This document shows positions 53,570 to 62,504 of a DNA stretch of 64,000 nucleotides, in pieces (positions within the stretch are counted from its first letter, which is position 1; the number at the start of each line of letters is the position of its first letter). The notes under the pieces were generated by a model. The model saw nothing but the letters and a program-made list of their open reading frames with translations, had not been told where the DNA came from and searched no databases. The stretch spans positions 5,242-69,241 of the forward strand of contig CAJUTV010000007.1 of assembly GCA_910589305.1 (NCBI GenBank), written 5' to 3'. Source of the stretch: an uncultured Lachnospira sp. (GTDB lineage Bacteria; Bacillota; Clostridia; Lachnospirales; Lachnospiraceae). Made by a program: the position numbers and the translations under genes.

Positions 53570-54712
53570 TCAATTCTTTTTCTTTTTAATTAAATCAGTC
53601 TCAATTTTTATTTTCTTTCTTTTATCCTTATAAATGAATGCTTTTATTCCTCTATGAATCCAGCATAATGGCAGAACTATCGGAAATTTATATAAAATAG
53701 TATAGCTTTTTTTCATTGTCTTTACATTTGGAAAAGCTCTTTTTATTACATAAGTTAATTTATTATTGGAATTTTCCAATTTATTTTGCACACGAACTTT
53801 ATGACCACGTTCTAATGTACCATATGTGCCACTGGTAACAACATATGTTGTTACTTGTTCAACTTCATCATCTATTATGCCATCTTGAAACCATGCATCT
53901 ACAACTTTTTCAAATGTAACAGCAAGTTCTCGGATTTTCATTTTATCCAACTCTTGATATATATACTTCCAATCCAACAACCGATTATAATGTTTTTTAT
54001 ATATATAAATATCCATAAATGAACGAATGCCTGTGCCACCTGTCTTATAATGTTTTATCATATGCGCAATATGATATATATAAAAATCCTCTTTGGACAT
54101 ACTGTAAAGATTCTTATTATTTTTATCTTGTATTAATTGTTCCCACACATTTTTATAATATTGTAAAATTTCTTTCTGTAAGATATCTAATGGCACAAGA
54201 TAGTGATGCATTTCAACATTCATAACAGGTCTCTTTTTATATACATCATGCCCTTCTTCATCAATATGGTCTAATGTATATCCCATCTCTTTAAAAACTT
54301 TTTTCACTACATCAGCCTTATTACTGTCCATAAGAATATCCAAATCCGCCATTGTTCTCATATCTTGACTTGGATATAATTCTTTTATAATACATCCTTT
54401 TAACGGACATATATCAATTTGTGCTTCTGTAAGTTTTTCTATAATGGAATCTCTTTCATAAAGCTGAGTTATCCCTTTAAAAATCGCCTTGTCTCTTGAT
54501 TCCATCCATTTTTTATACAGTTCTTCATCTGGCTTTTTTGCCAATTTTTCAATACTATAAAATATAAGATTATTAATAGAATGATATTTTGCTAATTGAT
54601 ATATATCTTTCCAAGTAACATCTTGAGGCAATTCTTCTGGAATTGTATTATCAAGAGCACAACCTATCAGATGAATAAGATAACTAATATTGGCATTAAC
54701 AATCTGTTTCAT
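53570..54712 (-). CDS. NTP_transf_5 family nucleotidyltransferase
   Basis: 380 residues. CPLKGCIIKELYPSQDMRTM followed by ADLDILMD (Asp123/Asp125) is the nucleotidyltransferase core of this family, and VEMHHYLVP lies downstream as usual. Such proteins occur in lasso-peptide and polysaccharide clusters, where the substrate is mostly unknown; in some lasso clusters a partner kinase phosphorylates the peptide. A basic C-terminal tail ends in KKKKN. GGAAGGTC precedes the ATG, which overlaps the ABC gene by 17 bases. Confidence 0.8.
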   Translation of the reverse strand: MKQIVNANISYLIHLIGCALDNTIPEELPQDVTWKDIYQLAKYHSINNLIFYSIEKLAKKPDEELYKKWMESRDKAIFKGITQLYERDSIIEKLTEAQIDICPLKGCIIKELYPSQDMRTMADLDILMDSNKADVVKKVFKEMGYTLDHIDEEGHDVYKKRPVMNVEMHHYLVPLDILQKEILQYYKNVWEQLIQDKNNKNLYSMSKEDFYIYHIAHMIKHYKTGGTGIRSFMDIYIYKKHYNRLLDWKYIYQELDKMKIRELAVTFEKVVDAWFQDGIIDDEVEQVTTYVVTSGTYGTLERGHKVRVQNKLENSNNKLTYVIKRAFPNVKTMKKSYTILYKFPIVLPLCWIHRGIKAFIYKDKRKKIKIETDLIKKKKN

Positions 54713-56363
54713 ATATTTGACCTTCCTTGACTACTATTTTCTGACTGCATATACTTAAAGCTGCCTTTCTATGAGTTATTAAAATACAGGTTTTCCCCAG
54801 CTTTTCAATATTGATAAGCAGCTGTTTTTCTGTCCACTCATCAAGAGCGCTGGTAGCCTCATCAAACAACAATATTGGCGACTTTTTAAGCACCGCTCTT
54901 GCTATAGCAATACGCTGTGCCTGTCCTTCCGATAATCCTAAGCCATCTTGTCCAATATATGTATCTAAGCCATCACCAAATGTTTTGACAAATCCATCAG
55001 CACATGCTATTTCAAGTGCTTTCCATATATCATTTTCATTAGTATCTGCATTTAACAATGTTAAATTTTCACGTATTGTTCCAGAAAATAAACAGTTTCC
55101 TTGCGGCACATATGAAAACAATTCTCTAATATTTCTAATTCCTATTTGAGAATCTTTATTTTGAAGATATACCCTTCCTTTTTGCGGTTCAAACAAGCCC
55201 ATTAACAAATACATCAATGTGCTTTTTCCGCCTCCTGAAAGCCCCATAATTGCAGTTGTTTCACCTAGCTTAATAGACGCACAAGCTTGTGTTAATATAG
55301 CTTCTCTGTCATATGTAAATGTTACATTGTCAATAATAATCATAGAATCCTTGTCACATATATCTGCTGCCACATACTGTCTTGTTGAACTATCGGTCTT
55401 TAATTGTTCTAATTCTATCAGTCTTTCAGCACTAGCTATCATATTATACCATTGAGGCATTATCCCGGACAAATTCGACAACGGAACCTGAACTTGACTT
55501 ACTAGCTGAAGCATTGCTGTCAATGTTCCATAGGTAAGCGTATGATTATATATTCCAAACGTTCCCCACGCTAATGCAAACAGATACCCCATCTGAAAGA
55601 TTAAATTAAATCCTGCATTTGCAATAATAGAGACCGTTCTTTTTCTCATTTCTGTCTTAAACAACTTGCTATGTTGATAGATGATTTTATCCCTAATCAC
55701 AGCATCTGCCTCAAATACTTTTAATACTTTAACATTTTCAAGAATTTCCTGAAACAATGAATGGGTTTTATCCTCTTGTGCCATTACCGCTTTACTTAAC
55801 CCTTTTAATCGTCCTCTAAGCACTTTTACAAGTAAAAATAATACAATTCCGCTTCCAAGCAAAATGCCTGCAAATAATCCATCAAGGGCTAACAGCACTC
55901 CTGAAGCCATAAACAGTCTTGTTACAGCGTTTGATATATTGGGAATAATTCCAACAATGGCTGTTGAAACAACTTGAACATCACTAAATACTCGGTTTAC
56001 TAATTCTCCGCTGTGAAATTCCGACAGGTTGGAATATTCTTTTTGTAAAATGTCAGTCACTAGCTTTTCTCTCAAATAAATTGAAAGTTTCGATTTGGTA
56101 TATTCTCTTATTGAATTACATTCAAGACGAATAATTAACTGCCCCAACACAACAATTCCAAGTCCAACAAGGTTTTTAACAAGTACTGTCAAATCACCGG
56201 AAACAGCTCCGTCAATAACATTTTTACACAACAATGCAAATAAAATTCCAAGCACAGAAAAAAGGATATTACTGCCAATCAGACAGCATATCCTAATTCT
56301 TTGACCTTTTGTATTAAGATATATCCAATGAAGCGTACTGTTATCTTTTTGTTTTCGTTCCAC
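54696..56363 (-). CDS. ABC exporter with fused membrane and ATPase domains
   Basis: 555 residues. Six-helix membrane domain (~1-310), then ATPase with Walker A GLSGGGKST, signature LSEGQAQRIAIARA and Walker B ILLFDEATSALD. No N-terminal C39 peptidase domain, so it does not itself cut a leader. GTG at 56363 is 7 nt after GGAGG; a TTG one codon earlier is too close. Overlaps the peptidase gene by 23 bases. It would export the product of this cluster. Confidence 0.88.
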   Translation of the reverse strand: MERKQKDNSTLHWIYLNTKGQRIRICCLIGSNILFSVLGILFALLCKNVIDGAVSGDLTVLVKNLVGLGIVVLGQLIIRLECNSIREYTKSKLSIYLREKLVTDILQKEYSNLSEFHSGELVNRVFSDVQVVSTAIVGIIPNISNAVTRLFMASGVLLALDGLFAGILLGSGIVLFLLVKVLRGRLKGLSKAVMAQEDKTHSLFQEILENVKVLKVFEADAVIRDKIIYQHSKLFKTEMRKRTVSIIANAGFNLIFQMGYLFALAWGTFGIYNHTLTYGTLTAMLQLVSQVQVPLSNLSGIMPQWYNMIASAERLIELEQLKTDSSTRQYVAADICDKDSMIIIDNVTFTYDREAILTQACASIKLGETTAIMGLSGGGKSTLMYLLMGLFEPQKGRVYLQNKDSQIGIRNIRELFSYVPQGNCLFSGTIRENLTLLNADTNENDIWKALEIACADGFVKTFGDGLDTYIGQDGLGLSEGQAQRIAIARAVLKKSPILLFDEATSALDEWTEKQLLINIEKLGKTCILITHRKAALSICSQKIVVKEGQIYETDC

Positions 56364-56790
56364 CAAAAATCCTCCCTAAAAAATGTATACCTCTTCGTAT
56401 TATAAACGGACGCCATAAAAATTCATATATTTTATGAATTTTTTGTGAGACTTCTTTATCACCACGATATATCCTGTTTACAACAGCAATAATCATATCT
56501 TGTGTAACCCCTTTTTCTCGGTAAGTTTGATTATCTCCACACAACACATAATTATCCTTACCAACACCTACAATTCGATGCAAAACATACTGACCATTTT
56601 TTCGCTGATAAAAAATAATCTGTCCCCTGCAAAGCGGAAATGTTGGTTTTACCAATACTACTGAATCCTTACCTTGTCTTAATATTGGCAACATACTAAT
56701 ACCCTTAGGATACATTCTAAACTCTCCACCAGATTCTATAACTTCTTTTATCAAATTGTCATATTCTTTTAGTTTAAATTCTTTATTCAA
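56341..56790 (-). CDS. S24/S26-type serine peptidase (signal-peptidase-like)
   Basis: 149 residues. Nucleophile Ser32 in PKGISMLPIL and YVLHRIVGV around His71, in the position where bacterial signal peptidases have Lys; His is found in the archaeal/ER-type branch. CRGQIIFYQR and VLCGDNQTY complete the fold. There is no N-terminal membrane helix; a C-terminal amphipathic segment may touch the membrane. TTG start, 9 nt after GGAGG, overlapping the PqqD-like gene by 8 bases. A leader-peptide protease role is inferred. Confidence 0.78.
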   Translation of the reverse strand: MNKEFKLKEYDNLIKEVIESGGEFRMYPKGISMLPILRQGKDSVVLVKPTFPLCRGQIIFYQRKNGQYVLHRIVGVGKDNYVLCGDNQTYREKGVTQDMIIAVVNRIYRGDKEVSQKIHKIYEFLWRPFIIRRGIHFLGRIFGGTKTKR

Positions 56791-57046
56791 GAATTTCAGC
56801 CTCCTCTAGCTTTTGTATAAAGTATTCTACATCTTGTGATGCTTTTTCTTCATCAATTTCATAATTTTCTAACAATGCACAGACAATATCTTGTTTGCTG
56901 CTACCTTGTTCTAACATATCCCATATAAATTTAGCACTTTGATTTAACCGTATAATTCCATTAAAATTTTTGCTCTGTTCTCCCACTGCTGCCACCACAT
57001 AATCATTATTTATCTGCCTTACAATAAATCCCTTTTTAATCTTCAT
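56783..57046 (-). CDS. PqqD-like (RRE fold) protein
   Basis: 87 residues. NGIIRLNQSAKFIWDMLEQG followed by SKQDIVCALLENYEIDEEKA and a final helix is the PqqD pattern; such winged-helix proteins bind leader peptides of RiPPs. ATG at 57046 has GAGGGCG at the right distance; an ATG four codons earlier is too near it. It lies between the HprK-like gene and the peptidase gene. Confidence 0.85.
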   Translation of the reverse strand: MKIKKGFIVRQINNDYVVAAVGEQSKNFNGIIRLNQSAKFIWDMLEQGSSKQDIVCALLENYEIDEEKASQDVEYFIQKLEEAEILE

Positions 57047-57182
57047 CTTCGCCCTCATTTCTGCACATTGTACACTTCTATTTTTTACATCTATAAAATT
57101 TATATATGACTAATTTTTAATCTACTATCCATTTATCTGTATTATTTTCTATTCATTTATTGAATAACTGCAAATTTTTTTA

Positions 57183-57893
57183 TTATTCCTCATACGATTT
57201 TTTACTCATTGCCTCATACGATACCTTTACAGCTTCCTGTGAAATATTACACTCTAAAACCCATATTTTTTTTAGGTGTACTAAATTATCTAAAAATTCT
57301 AAAACTTTGCTGACACACCGTTCTTCTTCTGGCATAATCATCTGATGAAAGATTTTACTAATTACCTCTGTACTATTCATTGTTCGTATTGAATTTTTTT
57401 CGCTTCGCTCAATAAAACACAAGCCCTGTATTGGTGTTGATGTATTGATATTATAGCCTTCTTTTCCACACCATGGGGTGCCATACGCCATCAGTTCTCT
57501 TCCTGAAAATCTTAGTATAGGCTTGTCTCCATTGACAATACGCGCCCGCTCGCCAAAATGGTCACACCACAGTTTTACATGTGTTGTTTTGCCAGTTCCA
57601 CTCTTTGCCATAAACGCATATGAACGCCCATCCACTTCAACGACTGCTGCATGAAGAAAAAAGACATCATAAAGCGGGAGCTTTTTTACAATATTTCTGT
57701 ATATACATACACTCTCACAATACTGGTCTAAACTTCCGCCATACTGCTTTTCTTTTTCTATATCTTCATCGCTTGCACGCACACAAAATATACTGTCCCC
57801 ACTCTCTACAATATAATCTTTGCACAGTTTCTCCACAGCACTATATCGATTATCAATTTCAATAACCAACTCTGCTATTTTAATCTTAAACAT
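57183..57893 (-). CDS. HPr-kinase-like P-loop protein
   Basis: 236 residues. P-loop MAKSGTGKTTH (~95-105), preceded by FFLHAAVVEVDGRSYAF, and VNGDKPILRF after it, a pattern shared with the HprK C-terminal kinase domain and with the kinases of lasso-peptide clusters; AYGTPWCGKEGYN is also typical of the latter. First gene of the cluster. Two adjacent ATG codons; the one at 57893 has the better distance from AAAGGG. The 136 bases to the PqqD-like gene contain no ORF with a ribosome-binding site. Confidence 0.82.
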   Translation of the reverse strand: MFKIKIAELVIEIDNRYSAVEKLCKDYIVESGDSIFCVRASDEDIEKEKQYGGSLDQYCESVCIYRNIVKKLPLYDVFFLHAAVVEVDGRSYAFMAKSGTGKTTHVKLWCDHFGERARIVNGDKPILRFSGRELMAYGTPWCGKEGYNINTSTPIQGLCFIERSEKNSIRTMNSTEVISKIFHQMIMPEEERCVSKVLEFLDNLVHLKKIWVLECNISQEAVKVSYEAMSKKSYEE

Positions 57894-57919
57894 CATTTTC
57901 CCTTTCTATTTTTTATCTT

Positions 57920-57948
57920 TACAAACAATTTTAAAACAAATCTGTCAA
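57920..57948 (-). promoter_or_regulatory. Possible promoter of the HprK/PqqD cluster
   Basis: TTGACA (57948-57943) with TTTGTA (57925-57920) 17 nt later. The -35 box is consensus, the -10 weak. It overlaps the dispersed repeat copy. Confidence 0.35.
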
Positions 57949-57976
57949 GCGGATATTTGCAATTTACTTTGCTACT
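57946..57976 (+). repeat. Dispersed ~30-bp repeat, copy 3
   Basis: CAAGCGGATATTTGCAATTT followed by ACTTTGCTACT; related to 21487-21516 and to the minus strand at 47495-47518. Confidence 0.55.
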
Positions 57977-58006
57977 TCCCTAATAAAATTAAAAAAACAT
58001 AATTTA

Positions 58007-58052
58007 GCAAAATAAACATAACTAAAATATATTTAGTAATTGTTTATTTTGC
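58007..58052 (-). terminator. Long palindrome, probable aquaporin terminator
   Basis: GCAAAATAAAC and GTTTATTTTGC form the outer stem and ACTAAA/TTTAGT the inner; nearly the whole 46 bases pair. Leftward a T7 run follows after 11 nt. It lies 66 bases after the aquaporin stop codon. Confidence 0.6.
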
Positions 58053-58117
58053 ATAAATATAATAAAGAATTTTAAGTTTTACTATTGTTTATCTGTATAT
58101 ATTCTATTACTCAATAT

Positions 58118-59110
58118 TTATATGGTGTCCTCTTTTTTATTTTGTGTGACATCATTTTTTAAATCATTCATTATATCTTGTATTATTTCTTCTTTTCCAT
58201 TTATCTTTATATCTTTATCTTGTACTGTATTTTTAGTGTTATCCTTTTTTATATCTTGTATACACTCTCTTTTTTCATTTTGAGCTATATCTTTTTTTAC
58301 ATCTTTTAGATTATCTTCTTTTTCATCTTTTACTTTATCTTCAATTCTATCCTCTTGCAAAATTTCTTTATTTTCTGCTATTACCGCTTTAGGAGCTGTA
58401 AGAAGCATATATGTAACAGCCGCAATAATGGCACCTATACATGGTCCGGCAATAAATACCCACACCTGTCCTAAAGCTGTCACATCACCTGCTATTCCTT
58501 TAACAATGGCAGGACCAAAACTTCTTGCAGGATTAACACTTGTTCCTGTAAATGGAATACCAAAAAGATGAACTGTTGTCAATGCAAGACCAATTACCAC
58601 ACCGGCAACTTTGCTGTATGCTTCTTTTGAGGTCACACCTATTACTGTTATTACAAAAACAAATGTCAAAATGATTTCAATAATAAGCGCACCCCACATA
58701 TTAACCTCAAGAAATGGTGATGCCTCGCCATATCCGTTTGTCCCAAAACTCAATAAATCATAACCATAACTTCCATATTGTTCAATAATTTCTTGATTAA
58801 ATGTTTTTGACAGACCAAACATAGCAAAACCTGCTGCAATACCGCCAAGCAATTGCGCTACAATATAACCGCAAAAGTCAATAAGAGACATTTTTCCACT
58901 GATAAAAATACCTAAAGACACTGCAGGATTAATATGACACCCTGATATATTTCCTATTGAATACGCCATAGCAGTGACAGTTAGTCCAAATATCAAAGCA
59001 ATTCCAACAACGCCCAAAAAACCTTGATATCCGCCTGTAAACGAGGCAACGCCGCATGCTATAAATGTTAATAAAAACGTTCCAATAAACTCCGCAATAT
59101 ATTTTCTCAT
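58118..59110 (-). CDS. Aquaporin (AqpZ-like) with long charged C-terminal tail
   Basis: 330 residues; the channel fills ~1-240 and has both NPA boxes (HINPAVS, 61-63; SVNPARS, 193-195). His181 and Arg196 fit the narrow water-type selectivity filter, so water rather than glycerol is expected. Residues ~241-330 are a Lys/Asp/Glu/Asn-rich cytoplasmic tail with loose repeats (VKKDIAQNE, IKKDNTKN, LKNDVTQNK), absent from ordinary aquaporins. GGAGG before the ATG. Confidence 0.9.
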   Translation of the reverse strand: MRKYIAEFIGTFLLTFIACGVASFTGGYQGFLGVVGIALIFGLTVTAMAYSIGNISGCHINPAVSLGIFISGKMSLIDFCGYIVAQLLGGIAAGFAMFGLSKTFNQEIIEQYGSYGYDLLSFGTNGYGEASPFLEVNMWGALIIEIILTFVFVITVIGVTSKEAYSKVAGVVIGLALTTVHLFGIPFTGTSVNPARSFGPAIVKGIAGDVTALGQVWVFIAGPCIGAIIAAVTYMLLTAPKAVIAENKEILQEDRIEDKVKDEKEDNLKDVKKDIAQNEKRECIQDIKKDNTKNTVQDKDIKINGKEEIIQDIMNDLKNDVTQNKKEDTI

Positions 59111-59262
59111 ACTTTTTCCTCCATTAAACTATTTATCTTTTAAGATAAATCTGATAAGATAATATATGTGTGTGTTTAATAATTTATGTTAAGTTATAAA
59201 TCCTATAGCACAGCATACCACAATATATTTATTTTAACAATATCTTATACGGAGGATTATTT

Positions 59263-60282
59263 ATGAACAGTAAAAAACAAAGAAAAATTGCCATTATTAC
59301 TATGATAACAATGGCAGCTGTTATTATTTTAGGATTTACTATTGGATTAGTCGTGTTTTTTAAATTAGACATGGGAAAATTCATTACAAATCGTGGCTCT
59401 CGAATTTACTCGCCAACAGAAATTGAAAAAATAGAATCTTTAGCTATAGAAAATGGAAAGCAAATTCATATTGACGATATCAAAAAACAACTTGATTCTG
59501 GAATTGGTATCAATACTTTAGTCCGTAATATGTTTGCAGACCAGTTTGTATATACCGTAGGCGGACGTTATTACTTTACCCCTATCAATTATGAATTAAA
59601 ACAAAATAAGCTTGTCAATGCAAATTTTGTTGTACAAGACAATGGTGAAATTGTCTATAAAGATAACGGAACTATTGTTTCTCATAAAGGAATTGATGCT
59701 TCAAAGTATCAAGGAAATATTGATTTTTCAAAAGTAAAAAATAGCGGTGTTGAATATGCTATGTTACGAGTTGGATATCGAGGCTATACTGGCGGCACAC
59801 TTAATAAGGATACTTCTTTTGACACTTATGCAAAAGACGCTCTGCGAAATGGTATTGATGTCGGTGTATATTTTTTCTCACAGGCAATTACCACTGCTGA
59901 AGCTGAAGAAGAAGCGGAATATGTCTTGAATCAAATTTCTCCTTATAATATCACTTATCCTATTGTTATTGATATTGAAGAAATTACAGAAGACACTGCA
60001 AGACAAGAGTCTCTTTCAAATGAACAACTTACAGATATTGTAATTGCCTTTTGTGAGAAAATCAAAGCGGCAGGATATACGCCTATGATTTATGCAAATA
60101 TGCGCTACTTTGCAGGAAAACTTCAAATGGAACGACTGGATGACTATGAAAAATGGTATGCTTTTTATGCAGATGTTCCTTATATGCCTTATGAATTTTC
60201 AATGTGGCAATATTCAGATTCTGGTTCTATTGATGGTATCAATGGAAAAGTTGATTTGGATATCTCCTTTAAAACTTGGTAA
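59263..60282 (+). CDS. Membrane-anchored GH25 lysozyme
   Basis: 339 residues. N-terminal membrane helix (~10-33), an uncharacterised ~100-residue spacer domain, then the GH25 muramidase domain (~143-339): GIDASKYQG with Asp145, and IVIDIEE with Asp237 and Glu239 as catalytic acids; FSMWQYSDSG near the end is also typical. Hydrolyses the MurNAc-GlcNAc bond of peptidoglycan. GGAGG before the ATG. Followed at 18 bases by a small gene. Confidence 0.88.
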   Translation: MNSKKQRKIAIITMITMAAVIILGFTIGLVVFFKLDMGKFITNRGSRIYSPTEIEKIESLAIENGKQIHIDDIKKQLDSGIGINTLVRNMFADQFVYTVGGRYYFTPINYELKQNKLVNANFVVQDNGEIVYKDNGTIVSHKGIDASKYQGNIDFSKVKNSGVEYAMLRVGYRGYTGGTLNKDTSFDTYAKDALRNGIDVGVYFFSQAITTAEAEEEAEYVLNQISPYNITYPIVIDIEEITEDTARQESLSNEQLTDIVIAFCEKIKAAGYTPMIYANMRYFAGKLQMERLDDYEKWYAFYADVPYMPYEFSMWQYSDSGSIDGINGKVDLDISFKTW

Positions 60283-60299
60283 TAAAATGGAGTAAAACA

Positions 60300-60662
60300 A
60301 TGATATTATACAGACCTGTTGGAACAAAAGAACTTGAATTAATAGCAGCAAGCGATTATACAAAATATCCGCCAAGATTGCCTGAGCAGCCTATTTTTTA
60401 TCCTGTATTAAATGAACAATATGCAACACAGATAGCTTCACAGTGGAATGTAAAATATAATAGCGACCACAAAGGCTATGTGACAAAATTTGAAATTGAC
60501 GACAACTATTTTAAACAATTTGAAGTTCATATTGTTGGTGCAAAGCATCACCAAGAATTATGGGTTTTAGCAGAAGAACTTGAAGTCTTTAATCAGCATA
60601 TTATAGGAAAAATACAAGTGATATCTTCATTTTATGAAAATAAAAATTTTTCTAATAATTAA
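60300..60662 (+). CDS. Conserved small protein (ADP-ribosylation/crystallin J1-annotated family)
   Basis: 120 residues. LYRPVGTKELELIAASDYTK, PPRLPEQPIFYPVLNEQYA and QIASQWNVKY form a pattern seen in a widespread small protein often named 'ADP-ribosylation/crystallin J1'; no enzyme activity is established for it that I know of. ATG at 60300 follows TGGAG; an in-frame ATG eight codons earlier overlaps the lysozyme gene. Confidence 0.65.
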   Translation: MILYRPVGTKELELIAASDYTKYPPRLPEQPIFYPVLNEQYATQIASQWNVKYNSDHKGYVTKFEIDDNYFKQFEVHIVGAKHHQELWVLAEELEVFNQHIIGKIQVISSFYENKNFSNN

Positions 60663-60728
60663 GATATCTTAATCCATAAAGATTGCTGCATCCAATTTCT
60701 TAATGTCTTGATAATTACAAATAAGAGA

Positions 60729-60790
60729 AAAGAAGTAACAGAACGCTGCAATTTCTCATAGCTTTCATTGAGCGTTTCTGTTACTTCTTT
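60729..60790. terminator. Bidirectional terminator between convergent genes
   Basis: AAAGAAGTAACAGAACGCT (60729-60747) pairs with AGCGTTTCTGTTACTTCTTT (60771-60790) with one bulged base, loop 23 nt. T-rich text follows on the minus strand. Serves the chemoreceptor gene and probably the small plus-strand gene too. Confidence 0.85.
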
Positions 60791-60822
60791 CAGCCTTGCT
60801 TCAATTCGTCCATAACAATGTA

Positions 60823-62469
60823 CTACTTGAGACGGAACTTTTGAGTTTGCTCGTTCATCGTCTTTGCTTGCATAAAGAGTTCTGAACTCACTGCGGCAAA
60901 GTTCTCGCTGCTAGCAGAATTATTTTGTACTACCATAGAAATTTGACCAATTCCTTCCGTTACTTGAACAATAGATTCTGCATCATTTTCTATAGCTTTG
61001 GTAATAACGTTAATCTTCTTATTAGATTGCAACACCAACTCCATAGTCTCGCTCAAGGCAACAGAAACTTCTTCCAATATACGTCCGCCTCGTTCTGTAA
61101 TCTGAACGGAATTTTCAATCAATTCCTTTGTTGCCTTAGCGGCCTCGTCAGACTTAGTCGCCAAATTGCGTACTTCCTGTGCTACCACAGCAAACCCTTT
61201 TCCAGATGTACCTGCTCGTGCAGCTTCAACAGCTGCATTTAAAGCTAAAATATTTGTCTGGAAAGCAATGTTTTCAATAGTAGAAATAATATTTTGAATC
61301 TGCTTAGATGCATCCATAATATCTGTCATAGCAGTCACCATCTGTTCCATCTTCTGACTGCTGACTGCAACCTGCTCACCAGTCTTTTCAGCATTATCCT
61401 CAACTTCTGATGCAATCACTGCATTTTGGGCAACACTCTTTGACAATACATCTAAAGAAGCATACAGTTCCTGTACTGCACTGGCCTGTTCTGTTGCCCC
61501 TTCAGCCAAGCTCTGCGCATTTCCAGATAGCTGTTGTGCATCCCCAGAAATTTTTTTCTGAACTTGACAGATACTAGCGATTGTAGAGGATAACTCACTG
61601 GTTAAAGTATTAATAGACATCTCAATAGAACGAAAATCACCAATAAATGGAACGGCTGCCTTCACATTGAAATTTCCTTCGCTCATCTGTCCCATGATAT
61701 GATTCAAATCTTGGATATAACTACGAATTAACTCCACTGAATGTTCTAACGTATATGCTAAATCACCCATCTCGTTCTTCTCATGATAATCTAATTTTAA
61801 GTCCAGTTGACCTTGCTGCAGAGGCTGACTCATTTTGGTGATGTGAAGGATTGGTTTAAGCAGCTTACGTAAAACATAAACAACAAGACTGATTTGACAT
61901 ATCAACGCTACCAATGAGCAAATCGTTGTTACGATGTGTGTTGTCATAAATGTGCTATTTATCTGCTCATCGCTATTGTTTGTCAGAGCGCTTCCACGCT
62001 CCACTATTTGGTCTAAATATCCCATCAAAGACACTAAATCTGGTTTAATTGTATCATGGTAATAAATTTGCGCTTCGGACTCATTGATATCCAGTATATC
62101 CAGCATATAGCTGGCTGATTCATGTAACTTTTTATGTAAAGGTTCTACTTTACTCAATAAATCCAAAATTATTTCATCTTCTGTTCCTATGTCACTATAA
62201 ATCCACTGTCCCAAAAGACAGGAAGTTGCGTTATTAGCGCTTGTAAAGTCCACATCAGCATACAATGTATCACTTAGGCTGTTTACCCACTTATAATGAG
62301 CTGCTTTTGCCGCCTGTGCTTGATTCTGCATTTCAAGAACTTTGCTGTTTTCATTCTGCATTCTATCTAATTTCAGCAGGTTTACAGCATTGAGAACTGT
62401 GAATAGAATCATTGATGCCAATGTTACTACTGTTCTAATCAAAACCATTGTTTTAATACTTTTACGCAT
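60823..62469 (-). CDS. Methyl-accepting chemotaxis protein with CZB-like sensor
   Basis: 548 residues. TM1 (~10-32), extracellular sensor (~33-177), TM2 (~178-200), HAMP, and a signalling domain with the invariant hairpin tip IAFQTNILALNAAVEAARAG. The sensor shows a zinc-binding CZB pattern: His58 with Trp61 (HYKW), Cys84 in CLLGQW, and His112/His116 (LHKKLHE). CZB domains usually sit in the cytoplasm; here it appears to be outside. No other chemotaxis or flagellar gene is in the window. AGGAGG before the ATG. Confidence 0.88.
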   Translation of the reverse strand: MRKSIKTMVLIRTVVTLASMILFTVLNAVNLLKLDRMQNENSKVLEMQNQAQAAKAAHYKWVNSLSDTLYADVDFTSANNATSCLLGQWIYSDIGTEDEIILDLLSKVEPLHKKLHESASYMLDILDINESEAQIYYHDTIKPDLVSLMGYLDQIVERGSALTNNSDEQINSTFMTTHIVTTICSLVALICQISLVVYVLRKLLKPILHITKMSQPLQQGQLDLKLDYHEKNEMGDLAYTLEHSVELIRSYIQDLNHIMGQMSEGNFNVKAAVPFIGDFRSIEMSINTLTSELSSTIASICQVQKKISGDAQQLSGNAQSLAEGATEQASAVQELYASLDVLSKSVAQNAVIASEVEDNAEKTGEQVAVSSQKMEQMVTAMTDIMDASKQIQNIISTIENIAFQTNILALNAAVEAARAGTSGKGFAVVAQEVRNLATKSDEAAKATKELIENSVQITERGGRILEEVSVALSETMELVLQSNKKINVITKAIENDAESIVQVTEGIGQISMVVQNNSASSENFAAVSSELFMQAKTMNEQTQKFRLK

Positions 62470-62504
62470 AAAAATATCCTCCTATTCTTGAATAAAATTT
62501 TTAA

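Noticed and set aside
53570..57893. Complete lasso-peptide biosynthesis cluster
   Set aside because: No asparagine-synthetase-like cyclase, no transglutaminase-like leader protease and no precursor were found, so only the accessory set is supported.
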